Positions 8,522-16,313 of a stretch of DNA of 64,000 bases are shown piece by piece. The notes under the pieces were generated by a model. It did no database searches. It saw only the letters and a program-made list of their open reading frames with translations, and was not told the origin of the DNA. The translations under genes were made by a program, and so were the position numbers. The first letter of the stretch is position 1, and every line of letters starts with the position of its first letter. Source of the stretch: an uncultured Collinsella sp. (GTDB taxonomy: Bacteria > Actinomycetota > Coriobacteriia > Coriobacteriales > Coriobacteriaceae); the NCBI GenBank assembly GCA_958437935.1, contig CAUBPS010000004.1:62001-126000 (forward strand), written 5' to 3'.

Positions 8522-9382
8522 ATGAAGCTCAAGAAGCTTGGCGCGTTTGCAGCCACGGGCGCCATGGCGCTCGCTCTTGCACTGACGGGCTGTGGTTCGT
8601 CCAACGCCACCTCTGGTTCCGATGCCGGTTCCAGCAGCTCTGACAACGCGAAGGTCGAGAAGGTCGACGGCTCCAAGGAGTATGCACTCGTCAAGGACGG
8701 TACGCTCACCGTCGGCACCTCTGCCGAGTACGCTCCGTTTGAGTACAAGGATGACAACGGCGATTATCAGGGCTTTGACCTTGAGCTCATCAAGGCTATC
8801 GGCGACAAGCTGGGCCTGGATGTCGAGTATGTCAACAACGACTTCGACACGCTCGTCCCCGGCGTTGCTTCGGGCGCCAAGTATGACGTTTCCATCGCGG
8901 CTATCACCGACACGCCCGAGCGTGAGAAGGAAGTCACTTTCTCCGATTCCTACTACATGGACGATCAGGCTATCGTGACCAAGGTCGATAACACCGACAT
9001 CACGGCCGACAACTACAGCGAGAAGCTCAACAACGCCGACGCTACCATCATCGTCCAGTCTGGATCGACCGCCGAGGCCTTTGCCCAGGAGAACTTCCCT
9101 AAGGCCAAGATCGTCCCCTACAAGGACGCCACCGAGTGCTTCAGCGCCCTGCAGTCCGATAAGGGCGATGCTGTAGTCACCAACCGCTCCGTTGCCAGCC
9201 AGCTGACCGCCGAGCAGTTCAACACCTGCCAGACCATCAAGCAGGTCAGCACCGGCGAGGAGTACGCCATCGCCATCAACCAGGGCAACACCAAGCTCAA
9301 GGACGACATCAACCAGGCCATCAAGGACCTGACCGACGACGGTACCGTTGACGCCCTCATGGCTAAGTACAACATCAAGTAA
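8522..9382 (+). CDS. Amino-acid ABC transporter substrate-binding lipoprotein
   Basis: A 286-residue family-3 solute-binding protein. Residues 1-24 form a lipoprotein signal peptide ending in the lipobox LTGC (Cys24), followed by a Ser/Asn-rich tether. The mature domain has the family features GTSAEYAPFEY and DGDYQGFDLELIKAIGDKLG-type sequence, with YDVSIAAITDTPEREK in the first lobe. Such proteins bind polar amino acids (His, Gln, Arg, cystine). The ATG follows AAGGAG. It is the first gene of an operon with a permease and an ATPase, and a hairpin at 9405-9435 probably sets its higher expression. Confidence 0.92.
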   Translation: MKLKKLGAFAATGAMALALALTGCGSSNATSGSDAGSSSSDNAKVEKVDGSKEYALVKDGTLTVGTSAEYAPFEYKDDNGDYQGFDLELIKAIGDKLGLDVEYVNNDFDTLVPGVASGAKYDVSIAAITDTPEREKEVTFSDSYYMDDQAIVTKVDNTDITADNYSEKLNNADATIIVQSGSTAEAFAQENFPKAKIVPYKDATECFSALQSDKGDAVVTNRSVASQLTAEQFNTCQTIKQVSTGEEYAIAINQGNTKLKDDINQAIKDLTDDGTVDALMAKYNIK

Positions 9383-9404
9383 AATAGTCACTTGATTGCG
9401 CGCG

Positions 9405-9435
9405 GGCCCTTTCCGTTTTGCGGAGAGGGCCTTTG
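9405..9435 (+). terminator. Intercistronic hairpin after the binding-protein gene
   Basis: An 11-bp stem (9405-9415 with 9421-9431, one G-U) followed by TTTGCGCTTTTC. Probably a partial terminator or RNA-protecting hairpin that gives excess binding protein over permease. Confidence 0.6.
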
Positions 9436-9499
9436 CGCTTTTCTCGACGGAGAGCTTTTCCGTCTCTTTTTGCCGGCAACTTCTACGATAGGAGCCACC

Positions 9500-10861
9500 T
9501 TGTCTCGACTGAACAAAGGAGCCGCGGAGCAGCGTTTTCCACTGCCCGCCTTGCTCCAAAAGCTAGCCTGCGTCATGGCCGTGGCGCTCGCGCTGGTGTG
9601 CGCGGGGGCATATGCGCCCACGACCGCCCAGGCGCTTGAGACCGCAAAGATTACCGCCCGACCCAACACCGGTTCGGGCAGCGCTGTGGTCGGCGGCACC
9701 GAGACGCGCATTACCTGGGAAGTTCAGGCCGATGCCGATGAGGAGCTGAGCGGTCTTTCGCTGACGTTTGTCGACGGCACGACGTTTGGTACCGATGGCA
9801 CGCGATTGACGATGCTCTCGGGCGAGGACCTCATGGATCGTACGCCCATGAAGCCCACGTGCAAGGCTGACGGCCAGACGCTCAAGATCGACTTTGGCGA
9901 GACGGCGCCTGCCGGCGGCTTTTTCCGTGTCGAGGTTTACGGCGTGACGTTTCCCGTCGAGGGCGGCGATGAGGCCTTCAGCGGCACCTATACGCTCGCC
10001 GACGGTTCGACCAAGAAGATTTCTAAGATTCCTTCCGTCGAGATTAAGGGCGTGACGGCATTCGATAACTTCCTGGCCGACCTTAAAGAGCAGCCGTGGG
10101 TTGAGGCGTGGAACTCTAATATGTTCCTCCGCCTGTTCTTGAACCCGGTCATTTTGGTTCAGAGCCTGCCGATCGTCTTCAAGGGCTTCCTTATGTCGCT
10201 CTCGATCGTGCTCGTGGCATTTCCTTTGGCCATTCCCTTTGGTTTTGCCTTGTCACTTATGCGCATCTCCAAGTCGCGCATCCTGCGCTGCCTTGCCGGC
10301 ATCTATGTGAATATCATCCGTGGTACGCCGGCGTTCCTGCAGATCTACATCGCGTTCTTTGGCCTGCCGCTGGCCGGCGTCAAGGTTGACGACTATGTGC
10401 TGGGCGTCATCGTCATGGCCATGAACTCGTCCGCCTACCTGTGCGAGATCTTCCGCGCCGGTATTCAGTCGATCCCCAAGGGCCAGAATGAGGCTGCTCG
10501 CTCGCTGGGCATGAACGCCTTCCAGACGCTGCTCTACGTCATGATTCCGCAGACGTTCCGCAATGTTCTGCCTACGTTGACCAGTGAGTTCATCCTGCTT
10601 TACAAGGATACGTCGCTGCTCGCGGCCGTGGGCGTGGTCGAGATCGTCATGAACGCCCGCACCATCGTGGCCACGACGGGCTCCATCACGCCGTATGTGG
10701 TTGCCGCCCTGTTCTATCTGGTCATCACCCTGCCGCTTGCGCGCTTGGTGAGCGGTCTTGAGGCGAGGCTTTTGGGTACGGCCGAAACCAAAAAGAAGCG
10801 TCCCACCAAGAGCGCCGGACAGGTTGTCGCAACGCCCGCCGATCATATTGCCGGTCTGTAA
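9500..10861 (+). CDS. Amino-acid ABC transporter permease with N-terminal extracytoplasmic domain
   Basis: A 453-residue protein. A signal-like hydrophobic segment near the N-terminus (ACVMAVALALVCAGAY) is followed by about 140 residues of beta-rich extracytoplasmic domain, then a classic HisM/GlnP permease with about five membrane helices and the ATPase-contacting EAA loop (EAARSLGMNAFQTLLYVMIPQ). Most permeases of this family lack the extra domain, which may help dock the binding protein. TTG 9500 is chosen as start because ATAGGAG precedes it at good spacing; the open frame extends upstream without a ribosome binding site. The next gene, the ATPase, begins 12 bases after the stop. Confidence 0.85.
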   Translation: MSRLNKGAAEQRFPLPALLQKLACVMAVALALVCAGAYAPTTAQALETAKITARPNTGSGSAVVGGTETRITWEVQADADEELSGLSLTFVDGTTFGTDGTRLTMLSGEDLMDRTPMKPTCKADGQTLKIDFGETAPAGGFFRVEVYGVTFPVEGGDEAFSGTYTLADGSTKKISKIPSVEIKGVTAFDNFLADLKEQPWVEAWNSNMFLRLFLNPVILVQSLPIVFKGFLMSLSIVLVAFPLAIPFGFALSLMRISKSRILRCLAGIYVNIIRGTPAFLQIYIAFFGLPLAGVKVDDYVLGVIVMAMNSSAYLCEIFRAGIQSIPKGQNEAARSLGMNAFQTLLYVMIPQTFRNVLPTLTSEFILLYKDTSLLAAVGVVEIVMNARTIVATTGSITPYVVAALFYLVITLPLARLVSGLEARLLGTAETKKKRPTKSAGQVVATPADHIAGL

Positions 10862-10873
10862 GGAGGTTCTATC

Positions 10874-11626
10874 ATGAGCGAAACCAATAACTCGAACGAG
10901 GTCGTCGTCAGCATCAAGAACCTCCAGAAGGCCTTTGGCGATAACGTGGTCCTGCGCGATATCGATCTGGACGTGCACAAGGGCGAGGTCGTCGTAGTTC
11001 TGGGCCCCTCGGGCTCGGGCAAATCGACGATGCTTCGCTGCATCAACCGCCTGGAGCACCCTACGAGTGGTTCGATTGTCGTCGAGGGCGTGGATGTGTG
11101 CGCCAAGGGCGTTGACCTCAATAAGGTGCGTACGCACTTGGGCATGGTGTTTCAGCAGTTCAACCTGTTCCCGCACCTGTCGGTTAAAAAGAACGTCATG
11201 CTCGCGCAGCAAAAGGTGCTCAAGCGCAGCAAGGAAGAGGCCGAGAAGATCGCCGTCGAGGAGCTGACCAAGGTCGGCCTTGCCGAGCGTATCGACTTTA
11301 TGACGAGCCAGCTGTCGGGCGGTCAGCAGCAGCGCGTGGCGATCGCCCGCGCCCTGTCGATGAACCCGCACGTGATGCTCTTTGATGAGGCCACGTCGGC
11401 ACTCGATCCCGAGCTTGTCCGCGACGTTCTGGGTGTCATGCGCGACCTGGCACGCGACGGCATGACCATGATCGTCGTGACGCACGAGATGGGCTTTGCC
11501 CGCGACGTCGCCGACCGCGTGGTCTTTATGGACGGTGGCGTTATCGTGGAAGAGGGCACGCCGAGCGAGGTCTTCGACCATCCTAAGAGCGAGCGCACCA
11601 AGGCGTTCTTGGGCAATATCTCGTAG
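10874..11626 (+). CDS. glnQ-like: Polar amino-acid ABC transporter ATP-binding protein
   Basis: A 250-residue ATPase with Walker [11 protein letters not shown]-loop in [11 protein letters not shown], signature LSGGQQQR, Walker [15 protein letters not shown] and switch VTHEMGFAR. This is the GlnQ/HisP/ArtP type. The ATG follows AAGGAGG. It completes the operon begun at 8522; the terminator at 11652-11686 ends it. The transported amino acid is not determined by sequence alone. Confidence 0.93.
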   Translation: MSETNNSNEVVVSIKNLQKAFGDNVVLRDIDLDVHKGEVVVVLGPSGSGKSTMLRCINRLEHPTSGSIVVEGVDVCAKGVDLNKVRTHLGMVFQQFNLFPHLSVKKNVMLAQQKVLKRSKEEAEKIAVEELTKVGLAERIDFMTSQLSGGQQQRVAIARALSMNPHVMLFDEATSALDPELVRDVLGVMRDLARDGMTMIVVTHEMGFARDVADRVVFMDGGVIVEEGTPSEVFDHPKSERTKAFLGNIS

Positions 11627-11651
11627 CCGCTTTATATGACTGACATAGCAG

Positions 11652-11686
11652 AAAACGGGAGCCGGATGTGATCCGGCTCCCGTTTT
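11652..11686. terminator. Terminator between the ABC operon and flavodoxin
   Basis: Sixteen-pair perfect stem around GTG with A-run and T-run on the two sides, so it can end the plus-strand operon and the minus-strand flavodoxin unit. Confidence 0.9.
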
Positions 11687-11743
11687 TGTTGGGACGCGAA
11701 TGTGTTTTGGTGCAGAGCGCGTTACGGGCGGAGCTCATTGCCG

Positions 11744-12163
11744 CTAGGCGAGCTCGGCTCCAAGGGCGCGGCAGGCCGCCTCGCCCTCGTCGTCGGGTGC
11801 GTCGTAGCAGATGACGGAATCTACGACGTTGACGCCGGCCTCGTCGGCGTCGGCCTTCCAGTTGTCCATCCACTCGCCCTCGGCCCACGAATAGGAGCCA
11901 AAGAGGACGACCTTCTTGTCACCGAGGATTTCCTTGACTTCGTCCCACATCGGCTGGAACTCATCGTACTCGAGTTCCTCGGAGCCCATGGCGGGGCAGC
12001 CGAAGGCGAAGGCGTCGTAGTCGGCGGCCCTGTCGGCAGAGAAGTCGGCGCAGGGGATGATCTCAGTCTCGGCACCCGCGTACGTGGCACCTTCGGCGAC
12101 GAGGTTTGCCATGGCCTCGGTATTGCCCGTGCCGCTCCAATAGACGACGGCGATCTTGCTCAT
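11744..12163 (-). CDS. Flavodoxin
   Basis: A 139-residue short-chain flavodoxin, a soluble FMN electron carrier. The FMN phosphate loop is SGTGNTEAMA (residues about 10-19), and the acidic surface typical of the family is evident. It lies 45 bases downstream of the DUF3793 gene on the same strand and is likely co-transcribed. Flavodoxin with DUF3793 suggests an iron-sparing or anaerobic electron-transfer unit. Confidence 0.9.
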   Translation of the reverse strand: MSKIAVVYWSGTGNTEAMANLVAEGATYAGAETEIIPCADFSADRAADYDAFAFGCPAMGSEELEYDEFQPMWDEVKEILGDKKVVLFGSYSWAEGEWMDNWKADADEAGVNVVDSVICYDAPDDEGEAACRALGAELA

Positions 12164-12208
12164 GTTTTGTCCTTTCGGTTGTGCGGCGCTTGCCGCGGTT
12201 TGTACGTT

Positions 12209-12913
12209 CTATCGGGTTGCCTGGGCAAGTTGCGCCAGGCTGCAGCCCTGCTGATAGATAAAAGTGAAGTATTGGGTGCAGGCACGGTAGGCATCAAACG
12301 TCGCAAGTGCCTGCTCGACATCTGCGTAGACCTTCCAGGCCCCAAAGACCTTGTAGTTCTCGCCGCGCTGGACGATAAACTCGTGCACGTCGTCGTAGGG
12401 ATATCCCAGGAAGTAGCCTATTTCGTGCGGAAACTCGCAGGTGCAGTCTTTGCTGCAGCTAGCTTGATGGTCCAATGCGCATCGGGTTTGGCCGCATGCG
12501 CTTTCCGCGGCGTTATTGCTCGCGAGCGTGATGCGTGATGCCAAATGCACAAGGCATGTCGAAAGGTCTCTCGTGTCGTAGCCTTCCGAGGCGAGCGCCG
12601 TTTGGGCGCGAGGGTCTGTGAAATAGGTGGTGAGGCTTTTGGCTCGGTACACGTACACGAGCGCTCCGCAGGGCCGCCAGACCAAAACACTCAGGTGGAT
12701 GCCGAGCGGGTCAAGCTCGCGATTGCACTGGGCGATAACGTTGAGCAGGCGTGCTCGGCGATCTGCGATGTTTTCGGTTGCGGACGAGCCGTCCCCGTGG
12801 GCGTAGGTGCCTGGGTAGGTAAAGAGCGATGCCGGCTTGATGCCCGCGAGCGTTGGAGAGCAGTTGCGCACGACTGCTGACTGAAACGTTGGGATGTCTA
12901 TGGTTCGAGTCAC
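12209..12913 (-). CDS. DUF3793 family protein
   Basis: A 234-residue protein recognised as DUF3793 from its C-terminal signature FPHEIGYFLGYPYDDVHEFI and the Cys-rich stretch before it (CGQTRC, CSKDCTC). In anaerobes this family is commonly found next to flavodoxin and iron-transport genes. No enzyme activity is established. The extra cysteines may bind a metal or cluster. It is the first gene of a minus-strand pair with flavodoxin and is divergent from the HMA-domain gene. Confidence 0.75.
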   Translation of the reverse strand: MTRTIDIPTFQSAVVRNCSPTLAGIKPASLFTYPGTYAHGDGSSATENIADRRARLLNVIAQCNRELDPLGIHLSVLVWRPCGALVYVYRAKSLTTYFTDPRAQTALASEGYDTRDLSTCLVHLASRITLASNNAAESACGQTRCALDHQASCSKDCTCEFPHEIGYFLGYPYDDVHEFIVQRGENYKVFGAWKVYADVEQALATFDAYRACTQYFTFIYQQGCSLAQLAQATR

Positions 12914-13090
12914 GGCGCTCCTTACGAATCTAAACTGTTAGCCTAGGAAAACTTATACACGAAAGTAAGCCTTGGTCAACAAAAAAGTTTGAAGAGGGAA
13001 ACTAATTGACCGAACGGACATGATTTTGGGCTAAGATGGGGACACCCCATGGGGGTATCTAGAGAAGGCACAGGGAAGAAAGGGGAGCGC

Positions 13091-13474
13091 ATGGAAGACT
13101 TGCTAAACCCTGCAAATATCATCGTGCTTGCCGCGATTGTCGTTGGCATGTTCTTTGGCCTGCGGCGTATTGTCGCTTCGGCACACGGAAAGAGCTGCTG
13201 CAGCGATGGCGCGAGCGGTAAGAAGGCCAAGAAGGTAGTGGTTGCGGATACCGATCCGTCCCACTACCCCTATAGCGATGAGCTGCTCATCGGCGGCATG
13301 AGCTGCGATGGCTGCGCTCAGAACGTGGCCAATGCCCTGAATGCACTGGATGGCGTGTGGGCAACGGTGACGTATGCGGACCACACGGCACGTGTGCGCT
13401 CTAAGCAGCCGGTTGATCGCGGTGCTCTCGTGGCGGCCGTGAAGGACGCGGGCTACTACGTCATGACGCTGTAA
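13091..13474 (+). CDS. Membrane-anchored heavy-metal-associated (HMA) domain protein
   Basis: A 127-residue protein with one membrane helix (residues about 8-24), a cysteine pair just after it (Cys36-Cys37), a Lys-rich linker, and a C-terminal HMA fold containing GMSCDGC (Cys72, Cys75). The N-terminal half resembles the small FeoB-associated cysteine-rich membrane proteins. A copper or iron chaperone role is likely by family. ATG 13091 follows GGGGAG; a longer open frame upstream lacks one. It is divergent from the DUF3793-flavodoxin pair across a 177-base shared region. Confidence 0.8.
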   Translation: MEDLLNPANIIVLAAIVVGMFFGLRRIVASAHGKSCCSDGASGKKAKKVVVADTDPSHYPYSDELLIGGMSCDGCAQNVANALNALDGVWATVTYADHTARVRSKQPVDRGALVAAVKDAGYYVMTL

Positions 13475-13500
13475 GCGCGGCCTCGGATGCATTTCCTTGT

Positions 13501-13926
13501 CTAGGCTCGTCCGCGCAGTTCGATATCTAGAATGTCATCGAAGTCGATGGTGATGTCTTTGAGCTTGAGCAGCTTGAAGGCGGGGAGTACCTCGTCGAGG
13601 ATGCCGGTGCGGGCACGATAGCCGTACGTATCGTAATAGGTGACTCGAACCAAATCGCCGCGTTTGAGGCCCTCGAGCTTTTTGGAAAGCTCGAGGGCTT
13701 TCTCCTCTGTGAGCTCGCACTTGGGCTCGACAGTGATCTCTTGTTTGCGTACGAGTTCGTAGTATCCCGTCAGTGCAGCAAAGGGCATAAACTGTGCGGC
13801 GCGGTTAGCGCGGACGGACCCGCTGGCGGTGAGCTTTGGGTCGGCGGCGCGACGCCTCCCCTCGGGGTCTGCCAGACGCTCAAAGGCCGTCGGCGGACGC
13901 ATGGGCTGTTGCTTGGGCTTAGGCAC
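13501..13926 (-). CDS. YolD-like protein
   Basis: A 141-residue protein related to the YolD family (PF08863), small proteins encoded beside UmuC-type polymerases in Gram-positive bacteria. It carries RAAQFMPFAALTGYYE near the middle and a C-terminal beta-rich part. It overlaps the 3' end of the polymerase gene by eight bases (13919-13926), so the two are translationally coupled and share the LexA-type boxes upstream. Its biochemical role is not known; a polymerase partner is the usual inference. Confidence 0.75.
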   Translation of the reverse strand: MPKPKQQPMRPPTAFERLADPEGRRRAADPKLTASGSVRANRAAQFMPFAALTGYYELVRKQEITVEPKCELTEEKALELSKKLEGLKRGDLVRVTYYDTYGYRARTGILDEVLPAFKLLKLKDITIDFDDILDIELRGRA

Positions 13927-15424
13927 GATGTCCTCCTACCTGGTCGTTGCGCTCACGCGCGGTGGCGCCGGCGGTAAAGCTCAACCCTTTCACCAGGGCG
14001 TTCTTGCCGTATTTGCCTTTTACAGCCAGCACGGCACGGGCCAGCTCGCGCTCGCGCTCATCGGCCTCGACATCGCTAAATAGATCGATGGTGGCAAACT
14101 CCTCCGGCATGAGGTTGCCAAATCCCAGGTTGATGCGCTTGACTGGTCGTTTGGGATCGACAGTCTGCGCCCAGAGCTCATCGAAATAGCCCATGATCTT
14201 CTTAAACGAATTGGTGCGCTCGGGTAGCTTGCGCGAGGCGTTGGAGTGCGCAAAGAGTGCGGCATAGCCACCGCGCGGTTTGCCGCCATGCTCTCCCACA
14301 AAGATGCCATCGATAGCCTGCGCCTCCCGCACCAGACGGCGCCGTTCGTCATCGCGCTGGACAGGCTTGGGCGCACGGGGCGCGAGTTCAGGGCCGGCGG
14401 TTGCGGTGGGTTCGATACTCGACGTGCTCGAGCGCAGGTGCCCGCATCCGTCCACATATTGCGCTGTACCGCTGGCGTCGAGGCGGCGTATGTCGGCGCG
14501 CTCGCTTGCGTAGCCCACAAAGAGCGAAATGCTGTCGCACACCACGTGTTTATCGACCAAGTCCAGCACGGCGGCATCGACCATTTCGCGCAAAACGGTA
14601 TAGGCTTGCTCGTAGGCATAGCCCTTCGAGAGCACCTGTCCCGTGGTGGTCGAGGTTGCCTGCGGGCGGTAAGCCTGAATATCGGCGATGGTCGTTGGCT
14701 CGCGTCCAAAGGCGTGGTCGATCAGGTACTCGGCATTGACGCCGAGCTCGTCGTAGAGCAGGTTCTCGTCGAGAGCGGCAACACCCATCAGGTCGTAGAC
14801 ACCGTACTTTTCGAGTCGCGCTGCCACGCCGGGGCCGATGCCCCAGATATCGGTGATGGGGCGATGGGGCCAGATCTCCTTGCGAAAGGTTTCGTCATCG
14901 AGCTTGCCGATGCGGCTGGGCACGTGTTTGGCGGTGATATCGAGCGCCACTTTTGCCTGGAATAGATTGGGGCCGATGCCGACCGTCGCCGTGATGCCGG
15001 TGCGCCCCAAGACCTCGTCGCGCAGCATACAGGCGAAGCCCTCGGCATCGGTGTGATAGAGGTCTAGATAGGGGGTGACGTCGATAAAGCACTCATCGAT
15101 GGAATAGACATGCACGTCCTGCGGACTGACGTATTCCAGATAGATGCCGTAGATTTGCGCCGATACCTCCATGTAGTGCTGCATGCGCGGCATGGCCTTG
15201 ATGTAGTCGATGCCATCGGGAATCTCGAACAGGCGGCAGCGGTTATGGATGCCGAGGTCCTTCATGGCTTGGGTGATAGCGAGGCAGATGGTCGTGCGCC
15301 CGCGCGATTCGTCGGCAACGACCAGGTTGGTGGTGAGCGGATCGAGCCCACGGTCGACACACTCGACGCTGGCATAAAACGTCTTGAGGTCGATGCAGAT
15401 GTAGGTGTGCTGCTCGTGCGCCAT
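13919..15424 (-). CDS. Y-family DNA polymerase (UmuC/DinB type)
   Basis: A 501-residue translesion polymerase. The catalytic carboxylates are visible in CIDLKTFYASVE (the first Asp and the Phe-Tyr steric gate pair) and VHVYSIDECFIDVTPYL (Asp-Glu). The helix-hairpin-helix thumb is WGIGPGVAARLEKYG. A C-terminal extension beyond the little finger is typical of Gram-positive UmuC/YqjW proteins. The ATG at 15424 follows GGGAGG. Two LexA-type boxes lie directly upstream. It is transcribed with the YolD-like gene. Confidence 0.92.
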   Translation of the reverse strand: MAHEQHTYICIDLKTFYASVECVDRGLDPLTTNLVVADESRGRTTICLAITQAMKDLGIHNRCRLFEIPDGIDYIKAMPRMQHYMEVSAQIYGIYLEYVSPQDVHVYSIDECFIDVTPYLDLYHTDAEGFACMLRDEVLGRTGITATVGIGPNLFQAKVALDITAKHVPSRIGKLDDETFRKEIWPHRPITDIWGIGPGVAARLEKYGVYDLMGVAALDENLLYDELGVNAEYLIDHAFGREPTTIADIQAYRPQATSTTTGQVLSKGYAYEQAYTVLREMVDAAVLDLVDKHVVCDSISLFVGYASERADIRRLDASGTAQYVDGCGHLRSSTSSIEPTATAGPELAPRAPKPVQRDDERRRLVREAQAIDGIFVGEHGGKPRGGYAALFAHSNASRKLPERTNSFKKIMGYFDELWAQTVDPKRPVKRINLGFGNLMPEEFATIDLFSDVEADERERELARAVLAVKGKYGKNALVKGLSFTAGATARERNDQVGGHRA

Positions 15425-15438
15425 CCGAGCCCTCCCAT

Positions 15439-15469
15439 CAAACACATGTTCTTATCGAATACCTGTTCG
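15439..15469 (-). promoter_or_regulatory. Two tandem LexA (SOS) box candidates
   Basis: The Gram-positive/actinobacterial LexA consensus is CGAACN4GTTYG. On the plus strand 15456-15469 reads CGAATACCTGTTCG (one mismatch). On the minus strand 15452-15439 reads AGAACATGTGTTTG (one mismatch). They lie 15-45 bases before the polymerase start, as expected for an SOS-controlled mutagenic polymerase. Confidence 0.72.
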
Positions 15470-15498
15470 ATAATACCTGCTCGACCGGACACCGTCAA

Positions 15499-15520
15499 AA
15501 CCTGTCCCTTTTTGGCAGGT
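15499..15520 (+). repeat. Dispersed 22-bp repeat, copy 1
   Basis: Contains CCTGTCCCTTTTTGGCAGG, itself a short hairpin. It is identical, in inverted orientation, to 60459-60480 and similar to 16174-16195. All copies are intergenic. Confidence 0.75.
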
Positions 15521-15648
15521 ATGGTCGTGCGGCTGCATCGGGTTTTTAACGCAGCCCTAAAGAGCGCGAAACAGCTCGGAAAAGCTCGCTTCGTAGCATG
15601 AGGCTAACGATTGATACCACCATAAAGCACGGAAGGGTTGTGGGGATA

Positions 15649-16173
15649 ATGGTCAACTATGGGTTTGGTATGCCGACGCGCTTGGTTGCGGATGGGGACG
15701 TGGCTCGCTGGTGCGGGCGATTGGTCGCTCACTACGGTGGCACCAAGGCGCTGGTTGTACTGGGAGGCGACAAACACACGCGTGATGAGCTCGTTTCGGC
15801 GGCGCTGGGCTCGCTCGATCGCGCTCTGCTCGAACGTGTACTCTTTCGTTGCGGTTTGGTCGGGGGCGACGGGGGAGACGATTTGGTCGATGAGGCCGTA
15901 GCCCTGGCGTGCGATGAAGGCGCTGACTTTGTCCTGGCGATTGGTGACGCCGATACGGCGGGCTTTGCGCGCGAACTTGCCCGACGCATGGCGGCGCTCG
16001 ATGCCGGCGAGGACGGTTTTGTTCCCTACGGGTGCATTGTCTCGGAGGGAAACGTGCCCGAGGCTGTGGGTGCCGGCGAGGTCCCCGTCTTTGCCATTAT
16101 TGCTCCTGAGCTGTTGGACGGCATCGGCTCTCCCTTGCGCGAGCTGCTCGGCAGCGTATGCGCCGCAGCATAG
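15649..16173 (+). CDS. Half-length iron-containing alcohol dehydrogenase-like protein
   Basis: A 174-residue protein resembling only the N-terminal NAD-binding domain of iron-containing alcohol (butanol) dehydrogenases: it starts NYGFGMPTRLVADGD, then AHYGGTKALVVLGGD, then FVLAIGDADTAG in place of the usual GGGS loop. The metal-binding C-terminal domain of about 200 residues is absent, and the next gene is unrelated. It may be a domesticated fragment or a decayed gene. ATG 15649 is preferred because the family similarity begins there; an ATG at 15598 is possible. Its ribosome binding site is weak. Confidence 0.55.
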   Translation: MVNYGFGMPTRLVADGDVARWCGRLVAHYGGTKALVVLGGDKHTRDELVSAALGSLDRALLERVLFRCGLVGGDGGDDLVDEAVALACDEGADFVLAIGDADTAGFARELARRMAALDAGEDGFVPYGCIVSEGNVPEAVGAGEVPVFAIIAPELLDGIGSPLRELLGSVCAAA

Positions 16174-16195
16174 AACCTGCCCCTTTTTGGTCAGT
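16174..16195 (+). repeat. Dispersed 22-bp repeat, diverged copy
   Basis: AACCTGCCCCTTTTTGG matches the repeat at 15499-15520 over its first 17 bases apart from one change, then diverges. It starts at the stop codon of the preceding gene. Confidence 0.5.
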
Positions 16196-16313
16196 CGCCG
16201 TCTGTGGGCAGATTGGCAACGCTCGCTGATTACGGTCTTGACCTGCGTTAGAATAAGGGCATCTGATTATCCGGGCGCATGGAGGAGTGCGCCCGTATGC
16301 TGAGGAGGACTTT

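Noticed and set aside
12938..12947. TTAGCCTAGG as an iron-regulator (DtxR/IdeR) half-site
   Set aside because: Only part of the consensus and no matching second half; too weak to list as a site.
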